Shown: positions 6,095 through 13,833, counted from the stretch's first letter. The stretch: 14,284 nt of DNA from JABIEQ01 sp964516055 (GCA_964516055.1 CAZEYK010000032.1:1-14284), one strand, 5' to 3'. The notes: generated from the sequence alone by a model not told the origin. A program made the numbers and translations.

Positions 6095-7540
6095 TTATTG
6101 ATATTCAAAACAATCAGTATCATCCTCAACGAGGTCGATATTGTCGATTGCTGGAAAAGCCAATCGAGTAATATGTATATCACAAGTAAAGCCTTTTTTC
6201 AACTCTTCGAGGCTAAATAAGTGTTTAGTAAAGTCTGGGCGAAGAACCAGTTTCTTCAGGGTCTTCGGATCTGATATCGCCGAACAAGAACAATACTGGA
6301 CACCAAGGTCGCCAGTACAATCGGCCACCCCACCTCCTTGAAGCACAGAAAACGCACGTAAAGACAAATTTTCTGCACAACTATGAGAGGTTGTTTGGTC
6401 AGAGGTATCAAATGATTTTCCAATGGCATGCCAATCATCGATACCCGTTGTGAGAGCTCCTCCCGCAGAACCAAGCCCACTTCCTTCATCATTAATTTCC
6501 CCTCCCAAAAAAAATCCCACCAATCCATCGCCGTACGTCCTGCAAGCATTGTCAATCTGTGTGGAATACGAAAATTGATATGTTTGTGGTTGATCTTTTG
6601 GTGTTTGCCTGTTTTCCTGCAGCACATCTATTTCATCAATTTGTTCCAGTCGTCCATTTTTACATACGGCAATAAGTTGCAAATTATTATCAATAATATG
6701 TTCAGAGAATTCGGAAGCACTTTCTGAATTAATCGCCGTAATTTTTCCGCTCAACAGTCCAGGCTTGCATGCGCGTTTTCCATCCAAAAGAGGCACGCAC
6801 GTTTCTCCATCAGTAGGGCAAGAAAGACCTATACATTGATTATTACTAGCATTAGCTAGTATATATGTTCTTCCACAGAGAGCCTCCTCCGCTTTAATTT
6901 GCGCCCCATCTGCTGTTTCTGAAACAGATTGTCCTACATTATCATTACACTGAACACTCGACAGAGCAATTTGGTTAATCATCCATGTCTGCGGTAAACG
7001 AAAATGTATCAAGTAGGGATTAATTTGATAGAGAAGCGTAATAGAAAAAATACCAATAGCTAATCCAATCAAGGCATTTTTAATACGCGATTTAGCTTGG
7101 TTTATACTCTGTTGTTGGTCACCTGTACCCGTGGTTAGAATATTTCCGGGGAGCATCCACTGAACTCCTCCAACAATAATCATAATGGTAGACAACAGCA
7201 CAATTGCGGCAATCCCAAAACGAAATATCGTTTGAATATAATCACCAACATTGGCAAACACACGAACTCCACCAATAGAAATAGTGGTTCGTACTTGCGT
7301 ATCTGGATTACAAAAGCCCACAGCAGTACCATGAGCATCGGTTTCTCCTTGGCACGCCTGCGCGGTTTCTCGTGATTGATAAAATCCGCTAGGATCGCCA
7401 TTGCGTGCCGCAACACAATCATTGACCGTAAAACATCGCGTATCAATTTGTGCCGCAACAAAAGTAGGGGAGAAGAACACCCCTACCAGAATAATCAACA
7501 GGATTACTGTTGTAATTGTTCGAGAATAAATGCGTCCCAT
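6095..7540 (-). CDS. Exported T4SS-pilin-like protein with cysteine-rich C-terminal domain
   Basis: The 481-residue product begins with a signal peptide (hydrophobic 9-24, likely cleavage after VAA at 30). After about 70 residues come two membrane helices, about 105-126 (FRFGIAAIVLLSTIMIIVGG) and 153-175 (KNALIGLAIGIFSITLLYQI). This is the arrangement of the VirB2/TrbC-like 'T4SS pilin' proteins common in Patescibacteria; a loop rich in Gln/Gly lies between. Unlike a plain pilin, it carries a large domain (about 195-481) containing 14 of the protein's 18 cysteines; the total is even and suggests disulfides. Its first 37 bases overlap the end of the DsbA-like gene, and uvrA follows five bases later. 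Surface location and oxidation by the neighbouring enzyme are inferences; the function of the C-terminal domain is unknown. Confidence 0.75.
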   Translation of the reverse strand: MGRIYSRTITTVILLIILVGVFFSPTFVAAQIDTRCFTVNDCVAARNGDPSGFYQSRETAQACQGETDAHGTAVGFCNPDTQVRTTISIGGVRVFANVGDYIQTIFRFGIAAIVLLSTIMIIVGGVQWMLPGNILTTGTGDQQQSINQAKSRIKNALIGLAIGIFSITLLYQINPYLIHFRLPQTWMINQIALSSVQCNDNVGQSVSETADGAQIKAEEALCGRTYILANASNNQCIGLSCPTDGETCVPLLDGKRACKPGLLSGKITAINSESASEFSEHIIDNNLQLIAVCKNGRLEQIDEIDVLQENRQTPKDQPQTYQFSYSTQIDNACRTYGDGLVGFFLGGEINDEGSGLGSAGGALTTGIDDWHAIGKSFDTSDQTTSHSCAENLSLRAFSVLQGGGVADCTGDLGVQYCSCSAISDPKTLKKLVLRPDFTKHLFSLEELKKGFTCDIHITRLAFPAIDNIDLVEDDTDCFEYQ

Positions 7541-8262
7541 AATTCTTCACTGATTACTCCTTCTATTTTCTTTGTCCCCACAAAATAGGTGGGAGTTCCT
7601 CGAACGCCAAGAGATGCCGCATCAAGAATGTCTTGTTGAATATCTTTGGCATGGTCTTTTTGATCATAACAGCGTTGAAATGTTGGGACATCAATTCCTA
7701 TGTGCTCGGCATATCCTAAATACGCTTCATCAGAAAGTTGAAGTAACGTAAACAATTTATGGTAATACTCCCAAAATTTTCCTTGACTATGCGCGCAAGT
7801 CGCTGCAAGTGCCGCAGGTCCCGCATTGGGATGAATATTTGTAAGCGGTAAATGTTTAAAAACGACATACACTGCACTCCCGTACTTATCAATAACCGTA
7901 TTAAACGTTTCATAACTTTGTTGACAAAAAGGGCATTCAAAATCAATAAACGCAATAATAGTCACAGGTGATTGGGGGTTCCCTAAGGTTGGGTTGTGAG
8001 ATCGGATAACCTCAGCGAGCTGTTCTTCTGTTACCGTAACATCACTTGTCCCCGATACTTGGGAAAATTGGTTGGTAATACTTTTTTGAAATTGTTTTGC
8101 TAACGCAGTTCTGTCCCCATATTGAATTTGCCAAATATAATAACCCACAGCCAGCATAAATCCAACAAGGATTACCCCAAAAATACCAAAAAAAATCCAC
8201 AAAATAGGATTTGGCTTTTTCTGTGAGGGAGAAGGAAGAGGAGGAGAAAAAGAAGAAGGCAT
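7504..8262 (-). CDS. DsbA-like membrane-anchored thiol:disulfide oxidoreductase (thioredoxin fold)
   Basis: The 252-residue protein has a Pro/Ser-rich N-terminus, one membrane helix (about 18-44), then a thioredoxin-fold domain of the DsbA/Thioredoxin_4 type. The domain has the active site CPFC (110-113, in FIDFECPFC), a helical insertion with C156 and C198, and the cis-proline loop GVRGTPTYFV (219-228). Such enzymes introduce or shuffle disulfides in exported proteins on the outer face of the membrane. An upstream ATG at 8286 would add MCSVYFFC; I prefer 8262 because it leaves a normal leader after the predicted -10 at 8296-8301, but 8286 would be nearly leaderless and cannot be excluded. 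The gene is first in the operon and overlaps the 18-cysteine exported protein by 37 bases, a likely substrate. Confidence 0.85.
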   Translation of the reverse strand: MPSSFSPPLPSPSQKKPNPILWIFFGIFGVILVGFMLAVGYYIWQIQYGDRTALAKQFQKSITNQFSQVSGTSDVTVTEEQLAEVIRSHNPTLGNPQSPVTIIAFIDFECPFCQQSYETFNTVIDKYGSAVYVVFKHLPLTNIHPNAGPAALAATCAHSQGKFWEYYHKLFTLLQLSDEAYLGYAEHIGIDVPTFQRCYDQKDHAKDIQQDILDAASLGVRGTPTYFVGTKKIEGVISEELWDAFILEQLQQ

Positions 8263-8295
8263 ACAAAAAAAATAAACTGAACACAATATATCTCA

Positions 8296-8304
8296 AGTAT
8301 AGCA
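8296..8304 (-). promoter_or_regulatory. Extended -10 promoter of the dsbA-like/pilin-like/uvrA operon
   Basis: On the minus strand TATGCTATACT provides -10 TATACT (8301-8296) with TG one base upstream and no good -35. Predicted start is near 8289, giving a leader of about 27 bases to the ATG at 8262. Confidence 0.55.
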
Positions 8305-8465
8305 TAAACAGGAAAGGAAAGAGAATGAGTTGTAGGTAGAATAAGCCATAAGTAAGCAGCCATCCTGAAGAGTCCACAGGACAGCGTACGGTTCTCGTGT
8401 CATCAAGATTTTTGCCTATTAGCTCTATTATGTCTTTATTTTGCTGCCGCTTTCCGTGTATCTGC

Positions 8466-8494
8466 TTGACAAATACCTCTATTTAGCATAATAT
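8466..8494 (+). promoter_or_regulatory. Consensus-like promoter for rpsB-tsf
   Basis: TTGACA (8466-8471), a 17-base spacer, then TAATAT (8489-8494): the best -35/-10 pair in the window, as expected for a highly expressed translation operon. Predicted start is near 8501. Between 8305 and 8465 I see nothing beyond weak short inverted repeats. Confidence 0.75.
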
Positions 8495-8500
8495 CTAGCC

Positions 8501-8586
8501 ATATTAATTATCCCTCACTATCTCTTTTGTATTCCTCTATTCAACCATTTGAATAGCCTGAGATAGGAGGCACAAGGAACACACAT
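8501..8586 (+). promoter_or_regulatory. rpsB leader with hairpin and two possible ribosome binding sites
   Basis: The roughly 86-base leader contains the hairpin TATTCAA-ccat-TTGAATA (8538-8555). Immediately after it, GCCT (8556-8559) can pair with AGGC (8568-8571), covering part of AGGAGG (8565-8570). AGGAGG is 16 bases from the ATG, rather far; AGGAA (8575-8579) is seven bases away and may be the working site. Ribosomal protein S2 represses its own mRNA through the leader in other bacteria, so a similar role is possible here but not shown. Confidence 0.4.
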
Positions 8587-9306
8587 ATGAAGATCCCTTC
8601 TCTAGAAGAGATGCTGAAGGCCGGAGTTCACTTCGGACACAGTGCATCACGATGGCATCCAAAGATGAAGCCATACATTTTTACCGTAAGACATGGCGTT
8701 CACGTCATTGATCTAGAAAAAACACAAGAATTACTTGCGTCAACGCTTACTCAAGTAAAAGAACTTTCTGCACAAGGAAAAGAAATTCTTTTTGTGACAA
8801 CCAAACCACAAGCACGAGACATCGTAAAAGCAGCTGCCCTATCATGTGGCGCGCCATACCTTGTTGATCGATGGATTGGTGGATTGCTTACAAACTTTCA
8901 AGAAATCAAAAAATTGATTCAAAACTACAACAAACTCAAAGAACAACAAGCAAACGGAGAGCTTGAAAAATATACCAAAAAAGAACAGCTAGCTATTGCT
9001 AAGCAATTAGAAAAAATGGATCAAAACCTCGCTGGACTTGCAGGGCTCAAAAAAATGCCAGAAGCCTTATTTATTCCATCAATGCAACGAGAAAAAACTG
9101 CTGTTATTGAAGCAAATCGAACAGGAGTTGAAATCATCGCGGTATGTGATACAAACGCAAATCCAGATAAAGCCGACTACATCATCCCAGCAAATGACGA
9201 TGCTGTAAAAGCAATTCGTCTTATCACCGATCTTATCGCCGCTGCGGTAAACGAAGGAAAAACAGAATACGAAAGCAAACAAGCTGTCGGACAAAAAAAA
9301 GCATAA
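8587..9306 (+). CDS. rpsB: 30S ribosomal protein S2
   Basis: S2 is a primary small-subunit protein on the solvent side of the 30S head-body junction, needed for S1 binding in species that have S1. The 239-residue product shows the N-terminal signature VHFGHSASRWHPKMKPYIF (14-32), the RWIGGLLTNF segment in the middle, and the C-terminal CDTNANPDKADYIIPANDDA block. Length is typical. The ATG is preceded by AGGAA at seven bases and AGGAGG further up. It is followed by tsf in the same orientation after 117 bases that hold a hairpin repeat, the near-universal rpsB-tsf order. The C-terminal Lys/Gln-rich tail is short. Confidence 0.97.
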   Translation: MKIPSLEEMLKAGVHFGHSASRWHPKMKPYIFTVRHGVHVIDLEKTQELLASTLTQVKELSAQGKEILFVTTKPQARDIVKAAALSCGAPYLVDRWIGGLLTNFQEIKKLIQNYNKLKEQQANGELEKYTKKEQLAIAKQLEKMDQNLAGLAGLKKMPEALFIPSMQREKTAVIEANRTGVEIIAVCDTNANPDKADYIIPANDDAVKAIRLITDLIAAAVNEGKTEYESKQAVGQKKA

Positions 9307-9312
9307 CGAGTA

Positions 9313-9391
9313 TGTCATGCTGATTATACGTCAGCATCTTTTCTAAAGAGGCAATAGTGTCAAAGATCCTGAAACATATTTCAGGATGACA
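9313..9391. repeat. TGTCATCCTGA-type double-hairpin element in the rpsB-tsf spacer
   Basis: Outer ends TGTCATGCTGA (9313-9323) and TCAGGATGACA (9381-9391) are inverted copies with one difference. Within, ATGCTGA/TCAGCAT (9317-9337) and ATCCTGAAA/TTTCAGGAT (9366-9387) form two hairpins. It shares its ends with the element at 2462-2584 but has a different, shorter interior. It fills most of the spacer and could modulate the ratio of S2 to EF-Ts. Confidence 0.6.
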
Positions 9392-9423
9392 ATAATATTC
9401 TTTAATCGTATTTCAAATATATT

Positions 9424-10071
9424 ATGTCAATTAGTACCGCAGACATCGCAAAACTTCGATCACAAACTGGAGCAGGAATGCTCGATTGTAAAAAAGCACT
9501 CGACGAGTCAAATGGAGACATGGAAAAAGCACTTGATTGGCTTCGAAAACGAGGCATTGCAAAAGCGGCAAAACGTGCCGATAAAGTAACAGCAGAAGGT
9601 GCTGTTGCAAGTTACATTCATGGTGGTGGAAAAGTAGGTGTATTGGTAGAAGTAAACTGTGAAACAGATTTCGTCGCCAAAAACGAAAATTTCCAAGACA
9701 TTGTAAACGGTATCACACTGCATATCGCTGCGTCTGCTCCAAAATATCTTTCTCGAAATGAAGTACCAGCAGAAGCCGTGGAAAAAGAAAAAGATATATA
9801 CCGTGAACAAATGAAAAATGAAGGGAAACCAGCAGACATTATTGAAAAAATTATTGACGGAAAACTTGATAAATTTTACAGTGAAATGTGTCTCCTCGAA
9901 CAACCATTCATCAAAGATGAAGACTTGACTATCGAAGAAATGCTTATCAAAAAAACTGGTGAAATTGGAGAAAAAATCTCTATCCGACGCTTTGCTCGCT
10001 ATGAACTTGGTGAAGGAATCGAAAAATCAAGCAAAAATTTTGCCGAAGAAGTAGAAGAACAAATTTCGTAA
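9424..10071 (+). CDS. tsf: Translation elongation factor Ts
   Basis: EF-Ts recycles EF-Tu by promoting GDP release. The 215-residue product has the N-terminal UBA-like domain (about 1-55, LRSQTGAGMLDCKKAL at 11-26 and ALDWLRKRGIAKAAK at 36-50) and the EF-Tu-contacting TDFVAKN motif (81-87). The C-terminal part contains EEMLIKKTGEIGEKISIRRFARYELGEG. It is shorter than the E. coli protein (283) and closer to the compact Thermus form, common in small genomes. No Shine-Dalgarno is visible before the ATG; the preceding bases are AT-rich. It follows rpsB and ends at a strong intrinsic terminator 25 bases downstream. Confidence 0.97.
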   Translation: MSISTADIAKLRSQTGAGMLDCKKALDESNGDMEKALDWLRKRGIAKAAKRADKVTAEGAVASYIHGGGKVGVLVEVNCETDFVAKNENFQDIVNGITLHIAASAPKYLSRNEVPAEAVEKEKDIYREQMKNEGKPADIIEKIIDGKLDKFYSEMCLLEQPFIKDEDLTIEEMLIKKTGEIGEKISIRRFARYELGEGIEKSSKNFAEEVEEQIS

Positions 10072-10096
10072 TAATCGTGCTCATCACGATAACAAC

Positions 10097-10128
10097 AAAA
10101 AAGCCCAGCAACTCGCTGGGCTTTTTTT
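10097..10128 (+). terminator. Intrinsic terminator of rpsB-tsf
   Basis: An A-run plus GCCCAGC (10103-10109), a five-base loop, then GCTGGGC (10115-10121) and seven Ts. This is a textbook GC stem with T-run. Confidence 0.92.
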
Positions 10129-10195
10129 GTAGACATAAAAAATGAGAAGATGATAGATTATTATTGCCTCTTCATGCTATCCCGCTTACCGCTTT

Positions 10196-10225
10196 TTGTA
10201 GAGTATGCTAAAATATTCGTATAAT
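10196..10225 (+). promoter_or_regulatory. Promoter region of gap-pgk with two overlapping -10 candidates
   Basis: TATAAT (10220-10225) has TTGTAG (10196-10201) 18 bases upstream. Overlapping it is an extended -10, TGC-TAAAAT (10206-10214), of the same form as other promoters here. The first would give a leader of about 16 bases to the ATG at 10248. Confidence 0.6.
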
Positions 10226-10247
10226 AATACCCTATAAGTATATCCCT

Positions 10248-11264
10248 ATGTCCACGAAAAAAAGAACCCTCCGTATTGCCATCAATGGCTTTGGTCGTAT
10301 TGGCCGTCATGCCTGCAAAGTTGCCCTGGAAAAAAGGGGAATAGACGTTGTTGCCATTAATGATCTTACTGACACGAATACCCTCGCCCACCTATTCAAG
10401 TACGATACAGCATATCCTACCTATACAAAAAAAGTATCCCACGATGTTAAACATCTCATCATCGGCAACAAAAAAATTATTGCCCTTTCAGAACGAGACC
10501 CCAGCATGTTGCCTTGGAAAAAGTTAAAGATAGATATTGTTATTGAAGCAACAGGAATATTTCGCGATAGAGAAAAAGCAAGCCTGCATCTAAAAGCAGG
10601 AGCAAAAAAAGTAATTATTTCTGCTCCCTCAAAAGGAGATGATATTGCGGGATTTGTTCGAGGCGTTAATTGCAACACATATGCTGGCGAAGATATTATT
10701 GATAACGCATCATGCACCACCAACTGTACAGCTCCCGTGGTTCAAATACTTGAACAAACATTTGGTATAGAAAAAGCCATGCTTACCACCATCCATTCCT
10801 ACACTGCAGATCAAAATTTACAAGATGGCCCACACAAAGATCTTCGTCGTGCTCGTGCAGCCGCACAAAATATCGTACCTACCACCACCGGCGCTGCCAT
10901 TGCAACCACAAAAGTTATTCCTGAATTACAACAAAAATTTGACGGCATTGCGGTGCGTGTTCCTACCATCACCGTCTCGCTTACGGATTTTACCTTTTTA
11001 TTAAAAAAAGACGTCACAAGCGAACAAATAAATGCGGCCTTTAAAAAAGCTGCCAAAGGATCACATAAAGGAGTCCTTGCTGTTACGGATGAAGCGCTTG
11101 TCTCAAGTGATTTTATTGGGAATCCATATTCCTCAATCGTCGATCTTGCGCTCACCAAAGTGGTAGATGGCAATCTTGTAAAAGTAATCTCTTGGTATGA
11201 TAATGAATGGGGCTATGCAAATAGGCTTGTTGAAATGGTAAGCATCATGGGAAAAAAGATGTAG
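10248..11264 (+). CDS. gap: Glyceraldehyde-3-phosphate dehydrogenase (type I)
   Basis: The enzyme oxidises and phosphorylates glyceraldehyde 3-phosphate to 1,3-bisphosphoglycerate with NAD(P), in cytoplasmic glycolysis. The 338-residue product has the Rossmann motif NGFGRIGR (13-20), Asp39 in NDLTD (usually a sign of NAD preference), the active site ASCTTNC with Cys156, and His183 in TIHSYTADQ. It also has the phosphate-binding RRARAAAQNIVPTTTGAA (200-217) and the C-terminal SWYDNEWGYANR. Length is normal. The segment RVPTITVSLTDFTF differs from the usual RVPTPNVSVVDL in a substrate-channel strand but keeps its frame. No Shine-Dalgarno; the short leader follows a TATAAT box. pgk follows after 40 bases, so the two steps of substrate-level ATP formation are coupled in one transcript. 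Confidence 0.97.
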   Translation: MSTKKRTLRIAINGFGRIGRHACKVALEKRGIDVVAINDLTDTNTLAHLFKYDTAYPTYTKKVSHDVKHLIIGNKKIIALSERDPSMLPWKKLKIDIVIEATGIFRDREKASLHLKAGAKKVIISAPSKGDDIAGFVRGVNCNTYAGEDIIDNASCTTNCTAPVVQILEQTFGIEKAMLTTIHSYTADQNLQDGPHKDLRRARAAAQNIVPTTTGAAIATTKVIPELQQKFDGIAVRVPTITVSLTDFTFLLKKDVTSEQINAAFKKAAKGSHKGVLAVTDEALVSSDFIGNPYSSIVDLALTKVVDGNLVKVISWYDNEWGYANRLVEMVSIMGKKM

Positions 11265-11304
11265 CAAAAAAATAAGGTAAGGTGTTTCTACTAAGCAATA
11301 TTGT

Positions 11305-12480
11305 ATGAAATCAATGAAACAAATTCGTAATCTTAAAGGGAAGCGTGTGTTGGTACGGGTAGATTTTAATGTCCCGTTGAAAAAGGGAAAAGTCCTCGAC
11401 GATTTTCGACTACGAGCAACACTCCCAACACTGACGTATCTCCAAGAAAAGCAAGCCAACATTATCATCATGACGCACGTAGGAAGACCAAAAGGAAGCG
11501 TCATCCCATCATTACGTACCGCACCAATAGCCAAGGCGTTATCACAATTGTTAAACAAAAACATCACAAATCTAAAACAATCAACTGGGCATTCAGTGAA
11601 AAAAGCGATAGACAGTATGAACGAAGGAGATATATTGTTTTTAGAAAATATTCAGTTTGACAAAAGAGAAATAGAAAACGATCCAGAGTTTGCAAAAGAA
11701 CTTGCGTCATATTGCGATTACTTTGTATTGGATTGTTTTGGACAATCACACAGAGAATATGCCTCTATCGTAGGAATAGAAAAGTACGTAAAAAGTTATG
11801 TCGGAGTCTTAATGCAAAAAGAAATAACCACGCTTACCAAACTCATAACAAAATCAAAGCATCCGCTCGTTACCGTACTTGGCGGAGCAAAATTAGAAAC
11901 AAAAATACCAGTCATGAAATCTTTTGCCAAAATGGCGGACACCGTACTCCTCGGTGGTGCATTGGTAAACACGTATTTCAAAGCAGCCGGATATCGGGTA
12001 GGAGATTCACTGGTAAATAAGGAATTACAAAAAGAAGCACTCACATACGGAAAAAAACGAAACGTAGTACTCCCTGTAGACCTTGTTGTTGGTACTCTTG
12101 ATGGAACATCGTATCGACTTGTCGACATAAAAAAAACACCGCACCAAATTTGCAAAAAAGGGGAAGCCATTCTTGATATTGGTCCAAAAACAATACAACT
12201 ATTTGCAACACATATAAAATCAGCACAAACATTAATATGGAATGGCGCCATGGGATATTTTGAACAAAAACCATATCACATCGGAACGTTTGCAATTGCA
12301 AGACTCATCGCCTCACGGTCCAAAGGGCATGCCTTCGGAGTCATCGGAGGAGGAGAAACACTCCAAGCAATGGACGCTGTCGACGGAATGGATGATATTG
12401 ATTTTGTGTCCACTGGTGGTGGTGCCATGCTGCACTTTCTTGCAGGAAAAAAACTGCCAGGGATTGAAGCGCTTTCCTAA
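11305..12480 (+). CDS. pgk: Phosphoglycerate kinase, divergent at the substrate site
   Basis: PGK transfers phosphate from 1,3-bisphosphoglycerate to ADP. The 391-residue product shows RVDFNVPL (18-25), THVGRPKG (57-64), VLGGAKLETKI (191-201), LPVDLVVG (256-263), IWNGAMGYFE (311-320) and the C-terminal STGGGAMLHFLAGKKLPG. Length is normal for bacteria. Several near-invariant positions differ. LENIQF has Gln117 where the family has the substrate-binding Arg of LENxRF. HREY has Tyr152 where a His of HRAH is usual. NGAMG has Ala for Pro, and GGGET has Glu for Asp. The frame is intact throughout, so this is a divergent rather than a broken gene. A second Met at codon 4 (11314) could also be the start. 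It lies 40 bases after gap and ends before a terminator. Confidence 0.95.
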   Translation: MKSMKQIRNLKGKRVLVRVDFNVPLKKGKVLDDFRLRATLPTLTYLQEKQANIIIMTHVGRPKGSVIPSLRTAPIAKALSQLLNKNITNLKQSTGHSVKKAIDSMNEGDILFLENIQFDKREIENDPEFAKELASYCDYFVLDCFGQSHREYASIVGIEKYVKSYVGVLMQKEITTLTKLITKSKHPLVTVLGGAKLETKIPVMKSFAKMADTVLLGGALVNTYFKAAGYRVGDSLVNKELQKEALTYGKKRNVVLPVDLVVGTLDGTSYRLVDIKKTPHQICKKGEAILDIGPKTIQLFATHIKSAQTLIWNGAMGYFEQKPYHIGTFAIARLIASRSKGHAFGVIGGGETLQAMDAVDGMDDIDFVSTGGGAMLHFLAGKKLPGIEALS

Positions 12481-12511
12481 CATAAAAAAATAAAAAATAT
12501 ACGGACAAAAA

Positions 12512-12559
12512 AAAGTATGGTATAATCACCATACTTTGTAATTTATTTCTTCTTTTTTT
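12512..12559 (+). terminator. pgk terminator hairpin whose loop contains the next gene's -10
   Basis: AAAGTATGGT (12512-12521) and ACCATACTTT (12528-12537) pair perfectly around a six-base loop, followed by a T-rich stretch up to the next ATG at 12560. The T-rich tail starts a little late and is interrupted, so termination may be partial. Confidence 0.6.
12518..12526 (+). promoter_or_regulatory. Extended -10 promoter of the SIMPL gene
   Basis: TGG-TATAAT: a perfect -10 (12521-12526) with TG in the extended position. It sits inside the terminator hairpin. Predicted start is near 12533, giving a leader of about 27 T-rich bases without a Shine-Dalgarno site. Confidence 0.6.
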
Positions 12560-13417
12560 ATGCCTGTCAAAAAATCAAGTGCAAAAACAACGCGCACCAC
12601 AAAACCGCCAGTACAATCAGGAGGCTCAACATGTTCAGCAAAACATTTATTTTGCAATGACATGATTGGAAAAATTTTTCTGACTCTCATTGGAGTATTT
12701 CTAGTCTACGGAATTGTATTCGTTGGAACACTCATCAGAAACAACATTCGTTCATACGAACATATTGGTGAAGCAGACAAACCAGAGAGACTCATCACGA
12801 TAGAAGCCGAAGGAAAAGTTACGGCAACGCCAGACATTGCCACCGTTACAATGGGACTCAGTAAACAAGGCACCACCGTAGCCGAAGCACAAGAACAAAA
12901 TACCACCATAATGAATACACTTATAGAACGGCTTACTGCACTCGGTATTGCAAAAGAAGATATCCAAACAACCAACTACAATGTTTATCCACAATACAAT
13001 TATACAGAAGAGGAAGGACAAGTGATTACGGGATACAATGTTAGTCAAAATGTAACCGTAAAAATTCGTAATGTAGATATCTCCAGTCAAGTACTCGCAC
13101 TAAGTGGAGAATTAGGGCTCAACCAAATTGGTGGTCTTCAATTTAGTATCGACGACACTGATGTATATATTGCTCAAGCACGAGAAGAAGCACTCAAAAA
13201 AGTAAAAGAAAAAGCAGGGCTTCTTAGCAGTCAGTTAGGAGTAAATATTGTGAGCGTTGTCTCATACAATGAATACAATAGAGAAGACGGATATCCGCCC
13301 TATGCGGCATATTCAGAATATGATTCACTCGCACGTGGAGGAAGTGTGCCATCTGTAGAAGAAGGAAGTACTGATATTATCCTCAATGTAAGTGTTACCT
13401 TTGAAATAAAAGAATAA
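12560..13417 (+). CDS. SIMPL-domain (DUF541) membrane-anchored protein
   Basis: The 285-residue product has a basic, Thr-rich N-terminus with two cysteines (25, 32), one membrane helix (about 37-58), then a SIMPL/DUF541 domain (about 78-284). The domain begins with the family pattern EAEGKVTATPDIATVTMGL and includes the typical AQ..N...N.LI..L..LGI...DIQT.NY.VYPQYNY stretch. It ends in a beta strand NVSVTFEIKE. SIMPL proteins are outer-face proteins that oligomerise; roles reported for family members are in oxidative or envelope stress, and no catalytic activity is established. The helix places the domain outside the membrane. The next gene starts one base after the stop, so the two form a unit between the pgk terminator and the eno promoter. 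The call is firm for the family only. Confidence 0.9.
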   Translation: MPVKKSSAKTTRTTKPPVQSGGSTCSAKHLFCNDMIGKIFLTLIGVFLVYGIVFVGTLIRNNIRSYEHIGEADKPERLITIEAEGKVTATPDIATVTMGLSKQGTTVAEAQEQNTTIMNTLIERLTALGIAKEDIQTTNYNVYPQYNYTEEEGQVITGYNVSQNVTVKIRNVDISSQVLALSGELGLNQIGGLQFSIDDTDVYIAQAREEALKKVKEKAGLLSSQLGVNIVSVVSYNEYNREDGYPPYAAYSEYDSLARGGSVPSVEEGSTDIILNVSVTFEIKE

Positions 13418-13418
13418 T

Positions 13419-13790
13419 ATGAAGATCCTTTTTGCATTGCAAACAATAGTACTCCTGGGTATCAGTGCGGTATTATTTATGTTTATCACCACGAATCAAA
13501 AAGCCATACAGCAAGCAAACCAGGCACTCCTTACACTACAAAGCATGCAAAAAATTCCCGTAGAAGATACAACGATGAACTCCACCACCGATGAAATACA
13601 AAATTTGCAAGAAACCGTAGATTTTTTGAGCAAAAAAGTATCGATGATGGAATTGCAAGCACCCCAAGATCAAACAATGGCAGATGATACAGACAATACA
13701 ACAGACAATACAGATATGATGGACGACGCAAGTACAACGACGCAAGGAAATTTTCCTATCACACAAAGAATAACAAGTAGTACAGAATAG
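13419..13790 (+). CDS. Small single-pass membrane protein of unknown function
   Basis: The 123-residue product starts with a hydrophobic helix (about 4-23, LFALQTIVLLGISAVLFMFI). A predicted coiled coil (about 25-80, Gln- and Leu-rich with EIQNLQETVDFLSKKVSMME) and a disordered acidic Asp/Thr tail containing the tandem TDNTTDNTD follow. It begins one base after the SIMPL stop codon and has no Shine-Dalgarno, so it is most likely translated by coupling. That tight pairing suggests a partner of the SIMPL protein at the membrane. No family recognised. The tail's DNA is a short near-direct repeat (acagacaatac), a site where length may vary. Confidence 0.7.
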   Translation: MKILFALQTIVLLGISAVLFMFITTNQKAIQQANQALLTLQSMQKIPVEDTTMNSTTDEIQNLQETVDFLSKKVSMMELQAPQDQTMADDTDNTTDNTDMMDDASTTTQGNFPITQRITSSTE

Positions 13791-13833
13791 ACGACATGAT
13801 CAAAACAATATATTGCCAATAATATTGGAAGCG

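Noticed and set aside
8340..8410. Possible third degenerate TGTCATCCTGA element upstream of rpsB (CATCCTGAAGA with nearby CAGGA)
   Set aside because: Only short matches and no clear second arm; compatible with chance.
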